Below, in pieces: positions 16,250 through 24,310 of a stretch of DNA of 46,841 nucleotides. The DNA is taken from contig JACMNQ010000005.1 in the NCBI GenBank assembly GCA_014378465.1, forward strand, positions 1 to 46,841, written 5' to 3'. The translations under genes and the position numbers were made by a program. Origin of the DNA: Oligoflexia bacterium (GTDB taxonomy: Bacteria; Bdellovibrionota; UBA1018). Below the pieces are notes generated by a model. It made no database searches. It was given only the letters and a program-made list of their open reading frames with translations, and was not told where the DNA came from. Within the stretch, counting starts at the first letter, position 1. Each line of letters begins with the position of its first letter.

Positions 16250-17397
16250 AAAAGACACCGAAGCGTTCTGACTCGCGCAGGGTGCCGGTTCTGTGCGCAT
16301 GGACTCTGGCGATTTCCCTGGCTGGCGCCGGCTGCGCCCGCGACGAAGCGAAAGCCCCCGAAGCCGTGTTCAAATTCGACGCCACCGTTCCTGCGGAGCA
16401 GAAATCACGGATCTCAAAAGATCTCGAACGCCTGCAGACTCTGGACATCATGGATCTGGAACTTAAAAATGAGGACGGCCTTGACCTCGTTCAGGATACG
16501 GTCCGAATGATGGGTCTCGCGAAAATGGCATCGGCCGAGCTCACGGTCTGGCTTGCGGACCGAGTGCACTATGTGATCGGTCAGGACTTCGCATTGAATT
16601 CAGAGACCCTCTTCATGGCACCTCGGCACGGTTTCAGTTATGAAAATCGTTCTGAGATCCCGAGCATCGAAGAGGCTCCCGCGCCGGTGCGCGATCCGGG
16701 TCCGCAGCCCGCCGCTTCACCTGTGCCTGTTCATACCGCGACGGTCGTCATGGCGAACATCGGTTCGGCACTTTATCTTGCCGGAAAAATGGAAGACTTC
16801 CTGATCGGCATCAAAGTCGCTGGCGACGATGTCCCTTTGACGTCTCCTCGCACCGGCATCATTCAGGTCGGCCCCGGCCTCTTTCATCCGAGTCTTGAAA
16901 TCAATCCGGGTGAACCGGGTGCTCTGGCAAATTCGCTGGAGAGACTTGGAATCTTTTTTCACGAAGCCAGGCACAGCGATGGTCATGGCAAGTCGCTCGG
17001 GTTTCTCCACGCAGTCTGTCCAATTGGAGATTATCGGGGAATTCACGCCTGCGACCGAAATTTGAATGGTCCTTACACGACGGGCGCCCGCATGACCCAG
17101 ATCCTGGCGGAAAATTGCAGGCGTCGGGGCAAATGCCAGCCGAAGGAGACGGAACGTCTTCGGATCCTCTACCTGGATTCCTACAGTCGGATGATTCCTG
17201 AAACTCTGGATGCCCGGTCTCAGTCCGATCTGGATACGGTTCAAGCGAAGATCGCGGCCTGTGAAAGAGCGGGAGCTGCGAACGAAACCTGTTCCAATCT
17301 GGATCGTCTCCGCGCCCAGATGACTTCCCTCAAGGCGTCCGCACGGATCACTCCGAGTGCCGAATGGGATGCAGTACCGGAAGGAGCTCGCCGATGA
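16246..17397 (+). CDS. exported HExxH cysteine-rich protein, paralogue 2
   Basis: A 383-residue paralogue of the preceding gene, same length and layout: signal or lipoprotein-like N terminus (AISLAGAGC, a possible though imperfect lipobox), DTVRMMGL, then HEARHSDGH at 239-247, and ACDRNLNGPYTTGARMTQIL with the same four Cys residues. The C-terminal end SAEWDAVPEGARR also matches. It starts at an ATGA overlap with paralogue 1 (AAGGA upstream), so the pair is co-translated and arose by tandem duplication. The segment between about residues 140 and 170 differs most: it is Pro-rich here. Retention of both copies with an intact motif suggests both are functional. Confidence 0.75.
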   Translation: MKKTPKRSDSRRVPVLCAWTLAISLAGAGCARDEAKAPEAVFKFDATVPAEQKSRISKDLERLQTLDIMDLELKNEDGLDLVQDTVRMMGLAKMASAELTVWLADRVHYVIGQDFALNSETLFMAPRHGFSYENRSEIPSIEEAPAPVRDPGPQPAASPVPVHTATVVMANIGSALYLAGKMEDFLIGIKVAGDDVPLTSPRTGIIQVGPGLFHPSLEINPGEPGALANSLERLGIFFHEARHSDGHGKSLGFLHAVCPIGDYRGIHACDRNLNGPYTTGARMTQILAENCRRRGKCQPKETERLRILYLDSYSRMIPETLDARSQSDLDTVQAKIAACERAGAANETCSNLDRLRAQMTSLKASARITPSAEWDAVPEGARR

Positions 17398-18026
17398 CCC
17401 CTCACATGACCCCTCAGGCAAAGGTCCTGGCCGGCCTTGGCGCCACCGCATTGATCGTGGTCGCAGTACTCCTCAGCACGCAGTCGAACACGGAAAATCC
17501 AGGGGCGGCCCCTCAGACGACGGCTTCTCCCGTGGCAGAAGTCGAAGTGAATCCGGTCGCGGCTCCCGGCCTCCCGGCGCCGTCATTGAGCGGAGCGCAA
17601 GCCGTTCAGGCTGCCGGAGCGCCAGCTCTGCCCACTTCGCCTCCCTTGCCGCCTTTGCCGCCTTTGGATGAGAAGCAGTGGACTGCGCAGGTCGAAAGAG
17701 TCGAAAAAGCCATCCCGACGATTCAACAGGTGCGAGCGCTTCCCGCGGAAGCCCTTCATGAAACTCCCGCGCCCGTACGCGAAGCCGCAGAGCAGCTCGG
17801 TGAGATGTCTGAGCTTCTTCACCAGCATCCTGAAAAGCTTGAAGAAGGTGCGAACTTCTACAGGAAATGTGCGGCCCAGACCGAATACATGGGGAGCATT
17901 CGCGCCCTCTGCGCGGCGAATCTGCGCAACATTTCAGTGGTCCTGAAAAAACCGGAACTTTTTCAGGAGTCCGAATACCCCAGCAATGTGAAGAGTCTCA
18001 CGGACAAGATCCCGAGCGGCTGGTGA
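17394..18026 (+). CDS. membrane-anchored hypothetical protein, third gene of the HExxH operon
   Basis: A 210-residue protein with an N-terminal membrane anchor (about residues 8-25, VLAGLGATALIVVAVLL), a Pro/Ala-rich linker containing PPLPPLPPL, and a helical extracytoplasmic domain with two or three Cys residues (KCAAQ, LCAAN). The start at 17394 gives an ATGA overlap with paralogue 2, with AAGGAG in front. Context suggests a partner or anchor for the two HExxH proteins. No known family is recognised. Confidence 0.7.
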   Translation: MTPHMTPQAKVLAGLGATALIVVAVLLSTQSNTENPGAAPQTTASPVAEVEVNPVAAPGLPAPSLSGAQAVQAAGAPALPTSPPLPPLPPLDEKQWTAQVERVEKAIPTIQQVRALPAEALHETPAPVREAAEQLGEMSELLHQHPEKLEEGANFYRKCAAQTEYMGSIRALCAANLRNISVVLKKPELFQESEYPSNVKSLTDKIPSGW

Positions 18027-18058
18027 TCGGCTGCGGGCTGGGCGCGGCCTGAGCGGGT

Positions 18059-18928
18059 TCAGGCAAAAGCCTCGATCACGCCTTCTGAGATCGCCTGGAT
18101 GGAGCGGATCAGTTTGTTCTCCACCCGGTAAGTCAGGAAGATTTCGTCTCGAAAGACCGGAGCCTTCGGCACTCGTTTCAAATTCCTGTAGCGGGATGAA
18201 TTCACCACTCGTTGAGGAATGATGCCGATGCCGGCGCCGTGGGCCACGAGCTGCGTGATGACTTCAAGATTTGAAGATGCCAGAACGCGCGAGTACCCGA
18301 TGCCGCACTTCTTGAGTTTCCCCAACAGGTCCTGGGTCTGAAGCATTTCAGGATCACAGATCAGCACGGCTTCGCCAGTGCGGTGATCTTGAACTTTTCT
18401 CCGGCCATCGCCTACCCAGACGGTCACTTCGTCGTCACAGAGCTTTCTCAGCACGAGATCCGGATGTCTGACCGGATTGATGACGATCCCGAGATCCGCT
18501 TCCATCCGGATGACGGCTTCAGTCACTTTGCGCGAGAGTTCGTGGAGCAGGCGTATTTCAAGACCGGGATTTTTCTCCTGCAGCTCGGGCAGGAACTTGG
18601 CGAGTGAGTACAGCGCGACTGACGGGTGACAGCCGAGCGTGTAACTGCCCTGGATTTCATGTACGGAAGCGAGGGCCTGGCCCTTGACCGCGTCCCAGCG
18701 CTGGAGGAGTTCCCGGGCGTGGACCAGGAGCTGCTTTCCGGACTGAGTCAGAGTCACTCCGCGCTTGCTGCGAATCAGAAGAGGCGTGCCGACTGAATGC
18801 TCGAGTCTCTGGATGGCGAGAGTGAGGGAGGGCTGGCTGATGCCGAGGCGTTCAGCCGCGCGCGAAAGATTGAGTGAGGAAGCGACTTCGACGAAGTAGG
18901 TGAGGTCACTGGGTGAAGGCATCGACAT
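18059..18928 (-). CDS. LysR-family transcriptional regulator
   Basis: N-terminal winged HTH (LTYFVEVASSLNLSRAAERL followed by SQPSLTLAIQRLE) and a C-terminal substrate-binding domain of about 200 residues. It is 289 residues with the ATG at 18928. It lies only about 36 bases downstream of the Tim44-like gene on the same strand, so it may be co-transcribed with the membrane-maintenance genes. Effector and targets are unknown. Confidence 0.92.
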   Translation of the reverse strand: MSMPSPSDLTYFVEVASSLNLSRAAERLGISQPSLTLAIQRLEHSVGTPLLIRSKRGVTLTQSGKQLLVHARELLQRWDAVKGQALASVHEIQGSYTLGCHPSVALYSLAKFLPELQEKNPGLEIRLLHELSRKVTEAVIRMEADLGIVINPVRHPDLVLRKLCDDEVTVWVGDGRRKVQDHRTGEAVLICDPEMLQTQDLLGKLKKCGIGYSRVLASSNLEVITQLVAHGAGIGIIPQRVVNSSRYRNLKRVPKAPVFRDEIFLTYRVENKLIRSIQAISEGVIEAFA

Positions 18929-18964
18929 CGGGTATTCCAACTTTCCATTTCATGCTCGGGGAGT

Positions 18965-20575
18965 TCAGCCCGCGTAAGCTTCATCCTGTTCAATTTCACT
19001 CAAAACCCAGTCAAAGTTTCCTGTGGTGACTTTCGTCTGACAGTATTCACAGACGCCGGCCATGTTGATCTTGAGAGGGGCCCCGCAGGAAGGACACTGG
19101 TCATAGGATTTCTGGACCGGCGACTTCCCGGCCGATGCGTTGACTGCGGCTGCATTCTGACTTCGGATGAAAGTCCAGTACTCACTGAACCTTCGCGGTC
19201 GGCTGGTACTTCCTGAGACGATTTCCGAGCCCGCGGCTCGAGTGGTGTAGTCGATCATGCTGGCGTAGACTCTCACCGTGATGCTCAGGTAAAAACGGTC
19301 TTCAGCCACTCGGACTGGAACAACCTTCTCGACCTGGATGTTCTTCAGGACATTCACGAGCTGTTGCCTCTGGTACGCGGAGATCCAGTACAGATGGGTC
19401 TGAAAAAGAGAATCGGATTCAAACGGTCGTGCCGCCTCCCAACGCCTTTCCGTCCAGGCCTTCTGCAGCTGGAGAAAAGTGAAGCGCACTCGCTCGTCAA
19501 ATTCCTTCCATGAAAAATCCGGAAGGCGAGCGGACAATCGCGAGCTGGACGGGTTGAGATCGGGATCGAAAAGAGTCGGCAGATCCGTTCCCTCTTCCGG
19601 GACGTCGGAAGTCAGAAGCGGTTCACGTTTTTCACGTTCTTCGCTTCGATATTGAACGAACCAGTCAAACTGTCCACGATCATTTCGATTTCCGCACGAC
19701 CCGCAGCGGCCGTTTCTCGTTTCACTGAGCGGCGCTCCACAGGAGGGACACTTCAGGGCGCGGGACTGTTCAGGACCTCTCGACGGCACTTTCGCGTCGC
19801 GAATCAGAGTCCACCGCTCGGTCACGAACCAGCTCTGAGTCGTACCGCCTGACACTTCCGTATAATTGGCTTGAAACTCCACTTTGATCTCAGCCTGCTC
19901 TCCCGTGAGCTTCGCACCGAAAAGTCGAGCTGAACCAATGACGATCCCTTCGACGGTCTGCACTCCACCCGAGGTCTGCTTGAAGCCCTCGAGCACGGGG
20001 TCGGAAAAGTAATTGGCATAGTCCCCCAGTTGCTGTCGGCCGCGAGCGGTATGGACCTGGGCGAAAAGAGAATAGATGAAATCCGTGAACAGAGCCCTGG
20101 AGAAGTTCGGGTCACGAGTTTTGAGAGTTTCCAGCGCCTGCGAAGTGCTGACGTTCTGAAAAAGTTCGGAAACGCTGCCTGCATGGCCGCCGGACAGGCC
20201 ATTTGAACCTGACCGCGGAGCCTGCCCCGTGTAAGTTCCATCATCCGCTGAGCCATTCTGTGACTTGTAGATGATGTAAATGATGAAAATGACGAGTGGG
20301 ATGCCGATGAGGGGATAGCCGAAGATCAATCGAAAAAGAAGGTAGATGATTCCTCCGCCTCCGTCCCCTCCACTGGAATGTCCGCCCGAATAGCTGCCGC
20401 CGCTGTAACCGCCACCGCCCGAGTGGCCTCCGCCATCTGAAGAGTGTCCACCCGAGTAGGAATGACCCCCTCCCATGCGGGCGAGTGCAGGCAGTGCGTC
20501 CATCCACAGTAAAAGCAGGAACGAGACCAGGAGCGTGAGCGTGACTCTCTTTTTCGGCAATGGATTGAACTTCAT
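18965..20575 (-). CDS. membrane protein with two Tim44-like domains and two zinc ribbons
   Basis: A 536-residue protein: signal peptide (1-33), a Gly/His/Ser-rich low-complexity stretch of GGHS repeats (about 34-73), a strong transmembrane segment (about 75-100), then two copies of a Tim44-like domain each followed by a zinc ribbon. The ribbons are CPSCGAPLSETRNGRCGSC and CPSCGAPL with CEYC about ten residues later. Each ribbon is followed by a similar FDW motif (GQFDWFVQY, GNFDWVLSE), so an internal duplication is clear. Bacillus YdjG, next to YdjH (TPM) and YdjI (SPFH), has a similar zinc-ribbon organisation. The start overlaps the stop of the TPM gene. A role in a membrane-stress complex is inferred from context. 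Confidence 0.8.
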   Translation of the reverse strand: MKFNPLPKKRVTLTLLVSFLLLLWMDALPALARMGGGHSYSGGHSSDGGGHSGGGGYSGGSYSGGHSSGGDGGGGIIYLLFRLIFGYPLIGIPLVIFIIYIIYKSQNGSADDGTYTGQAPRSGSNGLSGGHAGSVSELFQNVSTSQALETLKTRDPNFSRALFTDFIYSLFAQVHTARGRQQLGDYANYFSDPVLEGFKQTSGGVQTVEGIVIGSARLFGAKLTGEQAEIKVEFQANYTEVSGGTTQSWFVTERWTLIRDAKVPSRGPEQSRALKCPSCGAPLSETRNGRCGSCGNRNDRGQFDWFVQYRSEEREKREPLLTSDVPEEGTDLPTLFDPDLNPSSSRLSARLPDFSWKEFDERVRFTFLQLQKAWTERRWEAARPFESDSLFQTHLYWISAYQRQQLVNVLKNIQVEKVVPVRVAEDRFYLSITVRVYASMIDYTTRAAGSEIVSGSTSRPRRFSEYWTFIRSQNAAAVNASAGKSPVQKSYDQCPSCGAPLKINMAGVCEYCQTKVTTGNFDWVLSEIEQDEAYAG

Positions 20576-21207
20576 ATTTCTTCCCCTGCGCTGAAGTCCG
20601 GAGCATTCTCCAGCTCGTTTGGTTTCTCACAGGTCGAAGGAGGCAACTCCTGGCCGAGGTAGAGCCCGAAAGTTCTCAGTACTTCGAGAAGTCCGCGAAG
20701 GCGGTCGGTGGACTTGCAGACCTGGGTGATGAGGTGGTCCTGAAATTCAAGAATTCGTTTCGAATTCAGTGCTTTTTCCGCAGTATGATCCATGACGATT
20801 TCGGCGCGCCCTTCGAGCAGTGAACAGTAGACCAGGATCCCGGTGTGCGAGGTGGTCTGATGGATCTTCTTTTCGTAAAAGCAGGCATGGGCGGCTTTCG
20901 CGACCTGCACCTTTTTTCTCTTCTTCGTGACGAACCAGACGCGGGCGGGACTGTGTTGAATGAGCCAGCTCGCCGTCCAGAAAACGAACAGCATCGGAAG
21001 CGGGAGCCAGTATTCCGGAATCTCCGTCGGCACGGACATCGCGGCCAGAAGGAGCCCCCAGGCCGAAACCGCACCGATCAGGTGAGCGACGTCCCGGTAG
21101 TTGCCGGACGATTCGCGAACCACGAGCACGACTTCCGCGCAGGTGCGGACTTCGAGTTCCTGGATGCAGACTTCGAGCAGTCGTGAGTCCTTTTCTGAGA
21201 GTTTCAT
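20572..21207 (-). CDS. TPM-domain membrane protein
   Basis: A 211-residue protein of the TPM (TLP18.3/Psb32/MOLO-1) family. The domain begins with ELEVRTCAEVVLVVRESSGNY and resumes after two transmembrane helices (about residues 44-61 and 67-85) with HTGILVYCSLLEGRAEIVMD. Inserted helices split the domain, as in YdjH-type proteins. It is coupled to the Tim44-like gene (ATGA overlap) and follows telA with a five-base gap. The role is inferred as part of the same membrane-maintenance complex. Confidence 0.8.
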   Translation of the reverse strand: MKLSEKDSRLLEVCIQELEVRTCAEVVLVVRESSGNYRDVAHLIGAVSAWGLLLAAMSVPTEIPEYWLPLPMLFVFWTASWLIQHSPARVWFVTKKRKKVQVAKAAHACFYEKKIHQTTSHTGILVYCSLLEGRAEIVMDHTAEKALNSKRILEFQDHLITQVCKSTDRLRGLLEVLRTFGLYLGQELPPSTCEKPNELENAPDFSAGEEI

Positions 21208-21212
21208 CCGTT

Positions 21213-22421
21213 TCAGCTGTCCAGCTTGATTTCAAGGGCCGGTGTCGCGCGTTTGCCCTGCTCCATCTTGTCCAGCGTCTTGCGGACTTCACCGTTCATG
21301 CGGTCGAGCTCCAGAACGGAAGAAGCCATCTGCGGGAGTGCCTGCATCCTGAAAGTGGAGAGGTCGTCGAGCGCGAGCTGAATGTCCGCGAAGGCGGATT
21401 TGAGGGAGTTCATGTCGAGTGATGCCGAAGCGGCCTGCTTGTGAATTTCGACTCCCTGAGTTTTGAGTCGGCTCGCGGTGCCGGCCAGGAGATCAGACGT
21501 GGTCCTGTTCACGGCCGTGAGTTTGTCGAGCACGAGCTTCTGATTCTCGAGCGCCAGGGCGACGGTGACGGCCACCTGAAGTGCACTGACCGTGACATTG
21601 AGAGCACGCCCGACCCCGCGCACGAGTTCCTTGTTGTTGCGGATGATGAGTTCCGAAGCCAGAATGCCCTGTTGATTGACCGCGAGCTGCTGCTGCAGGT
21701 CCATGATTCTCTGGCGCAGCGGAAAGAGCAGTTCCTCGCCGATGAATTTCTGCTCGGCACTGCCGGCTTCCGCTTCGCGGTCCATCTTGTATTGAAGTTT
21801 CTGGTCAATCAATTGCCCGAGCTGAATGCCGCGCTCGAGTTTTCTCCCGGTCTCGGCCATTCTCTTCTGATCTTCCGTGAGCGTGATCGTGTCTCGCTGA
21901 AGCTGATCGCGACCGTGTTCGAGTGACGTGACGATCGTGGAGATGACGGACTGCGCGCTTTCGTATTTCGAGAAGTAGCGCTGCAGGGGCGAACCAACCC
22001 CGGGAAGTTTGCCCACAGCTCGGCTGAACCAGCCTGAACTGAAATCCAGTTTGTTGGGATTCAGTTCTTCGACCTGCATCTTCAGATCGATGAGGGATTT
22101 CGCGACTTCTCCGCCGTCCTCTCCGCGTTTCGCGAGCGCAGCCATGGGTTTTTTGAGAAGGTCACTCTGGACAGCCGCCTGCTTCTGGATTTCAGCTCCC
22201 AGAGTCTCGGCCGATGCCTTGGCCTGTTCCCGGGAATCGGGATCCGTGACAGGTGAAGTCGCGAAGAGCGTGGCCACGTACTCGTCGGCTTTTTTGTCCA
22301 GATCGGAATCGATTCCCTGGGAGGCCTGAATCGACGTGGGATCTCTGAGTGCCAGTTCCTTCTTGAGATCACTGACGACGATTGCGGTCACGGGAGCGGT
22401 TGCGGGAGTTTCAGTTGCCAT
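21213..22421 (-). CDS. TelA/KlaA-family toxic-anion-resistance protein
   Basis: A 402-residue soluble, almost all-helical protein. It matches TelA by the SGWFSRAVGKLPGVGSPL stretch (about 130-147), the KYESAQSVISTIV segment and the long coiled-coil part with LLFPLRQRIMDLQQQLAVNQ. The family was named for tellurite resistance but is widely linked to envelope stress. A GAGG site precedes the ATG, and the coiled-coil membrane protein ends eight bases upstream, an arrangement like xpaC-telA pairs of Firmicutes. Confidence 0.88.
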   Translation of the reverse strand: MATETPATAPVTAIVVSDLKKELALRDPTSIQASQGIDSDLDKKADEYVATLFATSPVTDPDSREQAKASAETLGAEIQKQAAVQSDLLKKPMAALAKRGEDGGEVAKSLIDLKMQVEELNPNKLDFSSGWFSRAVGKLPGVGSPLQRYFSKYESAQSVISTIVTSLEHGRDQLQRDTITLTEDQKRMAETGRKLERGIQLGQLIDQKLQYKMDREAEAGSAEQKFIGEELLFPLRQRIMDLQQQLAVNQQGILASELIIRNNKELVRGVGRALNVTVSALQVAVTVALALENQKLVLDKLTAVNRTTSDLLAGTASRLKTQGVEIHKQAASASLDMNSLKSAFADIQLALDDLSTFRMQALPQMASSVLELDRMNGEVRKTLDKMEQGKRATPALEIKLDS

Positions 22422-22429
22422 GGTATTCC

Positions 22430-23182
22430 TCAGTATTTCTTGGCTCTTTGAGCTAATTCCTCGAGTTCAATCAGAAGGGGACCCAGCTCGGAAGAGGCTG
22501 AATGAGCCTGGGTCTTCATTTCGGAAATCGCGTGGGTGAGCTGATCCATGCGGGTCAGTGCACTTTCATTGAGACGGAGAAGTTCAGAAACCTTCTGAAG
22601 CTCGCGCTCCCTCAGGTCAGTTCGGGTGCGTTCTTCGGCTTCTTCGACTTCTTTGGTTTCAGTCAAGGCGCTGCGGATTGAAATCACGTTGGCCAGTCGA
22701 GTGGCGATGTCATTGATCTGATCCTGAATGGACAGATACACCTGGTTCGCAGCTTCGTGGTAGCGACCGTAGGTCAATTCTCCCGGATCGAGCTTGAGGG
22801 AGAGCGTACGCTCGAAACTCGTCATGCGCTCCTGATTCTGCTGAAGCTGTTCGAGGGCCTGAGCCGCAGGCTTCTCGGTCAGCGGCTCAAATTGGGCCTT
22901 GCTCAAGCCCCGTTTGAGCTGCTGAATTCGCGTTCTGCGCTGCGGATCATCACCGGGTGCACTGGACGAACCAGACGAGCTGGACAGGAGTGTGCGGGGT
23001 CTGGCCCTCCAGACACCCACGGCAACCTGAAGGATCAGGCCGATGACGGCCAGCCACTTTAAGATCACCAGGTGCAGAACGAAGAAGGCGACTGCACTCG
23101 CTGCGGCCAGAATGACGGGGTAACGCGCAGCACTAATGCGCTGAAGTGCATTGGGCTGCTTGAATGGAGCGGGCATCGTCAC
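22430..23182 (-). CDS. membrane-anchored coiled-coil protein, TelA partner (XpaC-like position)
   Basis: About 250 residues: two adjacent transmembrane helices near the N terminus (about 20-55), then a Ser-rich linker and a long helical domain with coiled-coil heptads (LRERELQKVSELLRLNES). It is the first gene of the leftward operon and abuts telA. XpaC proteins, often paired with TelA, have similar architecture, but I see no diagnostic motif, so the family is a guess by position. The GTG at 23182 has the best-spaced AAGGA; an ATG at 23176 is close, and the frame is open to a TTG at 23206. Confidence 0.65.
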   Translation of the reverse strand: MTMPAPFKQPNALQRISAARYPVILAAASAVAFFVLHLVILKWLAVIGLILQVAVGVWRARPRTLLSSSSGSSSAPGDDPQRRTRIQQLKRGLSKAQFEPLTEKPAAQALEQLQQNQERMTSFERTLSLKLDPGELTYGRYHEAANQVYLSIQDQINDIATRLANVISIRSALTETKEVEEAEERTRTDLRERELQKVSELLRLNESALTRMDQLTHAISEMKTQAHSASSELGPLLIELEELAQRAKKY

Positions 23183-23299
23183 GGAGGCATCCTTATTTGT
23201 TTCCAAACGCTCATTCTGGTAAGCTTTTCCAAAGAATTCAAGTGAGATATGTCTTAAATAGCTGACGGGCAGATGCCGGGATCAATCAGGAGACTTTAT

Positions 23300-24310
23300 A
23301 TGGGTATCTTTAATTTCGTGAAGAAGCAGTTCATTGACGTGATTGACTGGGTTGAGTCGGGTGAAGGCGTGTTGGCTTTCCGCTACCCGGTCGAGGACCG
23401 GGAAATTCAGAATGGCGCGCAGCTCACGGTACGCGATACCCAGCTTGCACTCTTCGTGAACGAAGGCGAAGTGGCCGACGCTTTCACCCCAGGTCGCTAT
23501 TCACTCACGACTCAGACTCTTCCCCTGATGACGAGTCTCAAGAACTGGGACAAGCTGTTTCAGTCTCCTTTCAAATCAGACGTCTTCTTCTTCAGCACTC
23601 GCACCCAGATTGATCAGAAGTGGGGAACGGGCACTCCGATCACGATTCGCGACAAGGAGTTCGGCCCGATCCGCATTCGCGCTTATGGAACCTTTGCCTT
23701 CAAGATCAAAAATCCTCAGACCTTCTTCAAGACCCTGAGTGGCACTCGCGATGTCTACACGACTGAAGAGCTCGAGGGACAGTTGCGTTCCACCGTCCTC
23801 ACTTCGATGGCCAGCTTTTTCGGCGGGGCCGACGTGGGCTTCGTGGACATGGCGGCCAACCAGACCAAGTTTTCGGATACGTTGAAAACGGCTCTGGCTC
23901 CGGCCTTTGCCGCTTATGGTCTTTCGCTCGAAAATTTCTACGTTCAGAGCGTCTCCTTGCCGGAAGAACTTGAAAAGCACCTGGATGTCGGTTCTTCGAT
24001 GCGCATGGTCGGCGATCTGCAGAAGTATGCTCAATTTCAGACTGCCGAAGCGATCGGGACTGCCGCCTCCCATGGAGGCGACGCAAGCTCGGGCGTCGGA
24101 ATGGGTGCAGGCCTCGCGATGGGACAGGTGATGGCCAATTCACTTTCGAATTCCATGTCCGGCTCAGGGAACCGGCAGGGCTCTGAGTCCGCTCCCGCCG
24201 AAGATCCGGTCGTTCTGATTGGAAAACTTCATCAGCTTCTGACCCAGGGAGTTCTCACCCAGGCGGAATTTGATGCGAAAAAGGCAGAGCTGCTCAAGAA
24301 AATCACGTGA
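23300..24310 (+). CDS. SPFH-domain protein with C-terminal SHOCT motif (YdjI-like)
   Basis: A 336-residue cytosolic protein with a SPFH (stomatin/flotillin-like) domain at about residues 20-230, recognised by VDWVESGEGVLAFRYP-type entry, GRYSLTTQTLPLM and the AAYGLSLENFYVQSVSLPEEL end. After a Gly/Ser/Met-rich linker the C terminus is a SHOCT-like short helical hairpin (LIGKLHQLLTQGVLTQAEFD). AGGAG lies about nine bases before the ATG at 23300. It diverges from the TelA/TPM operon, and its stop overlaps the start of the histidine kinase (GTGA). YdjI-type proteins pair with TPM and zinc-ribbon proteins in Bacillus; here the genes are divergent and no PspA is seen. Confidence 0.85.
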   Translation: MGIFNFVKKQFIDVIDWVESGEGVLAFRYPVEDREIQNGAQLTVRDTQLALFVNEGEVADAFTPGRYSLTTQTLPLMTSLKNWDKLFQSPFKSDVFFFSTRTQIDQKWGTGTPITIRDKEFGPIRIRAYGTFAFKIKNPQTFFKTLSGTRDVYTTEELEGQLRSTVLTSMASFFGGADVGFVDMAANQTKFSDTLKTALAPAFAAYGLSLENFYVQSVSLPEELEKHLDVGSSMRMVGDLQKYAQFQTAEAIGTAASHGGDASSGVGMGAGLAMGQVMANSLSNSMSGSGNRQGSESAPAEDPVVLIGKLHQLLTQGVLTQAEFDAKKAELLKKIT

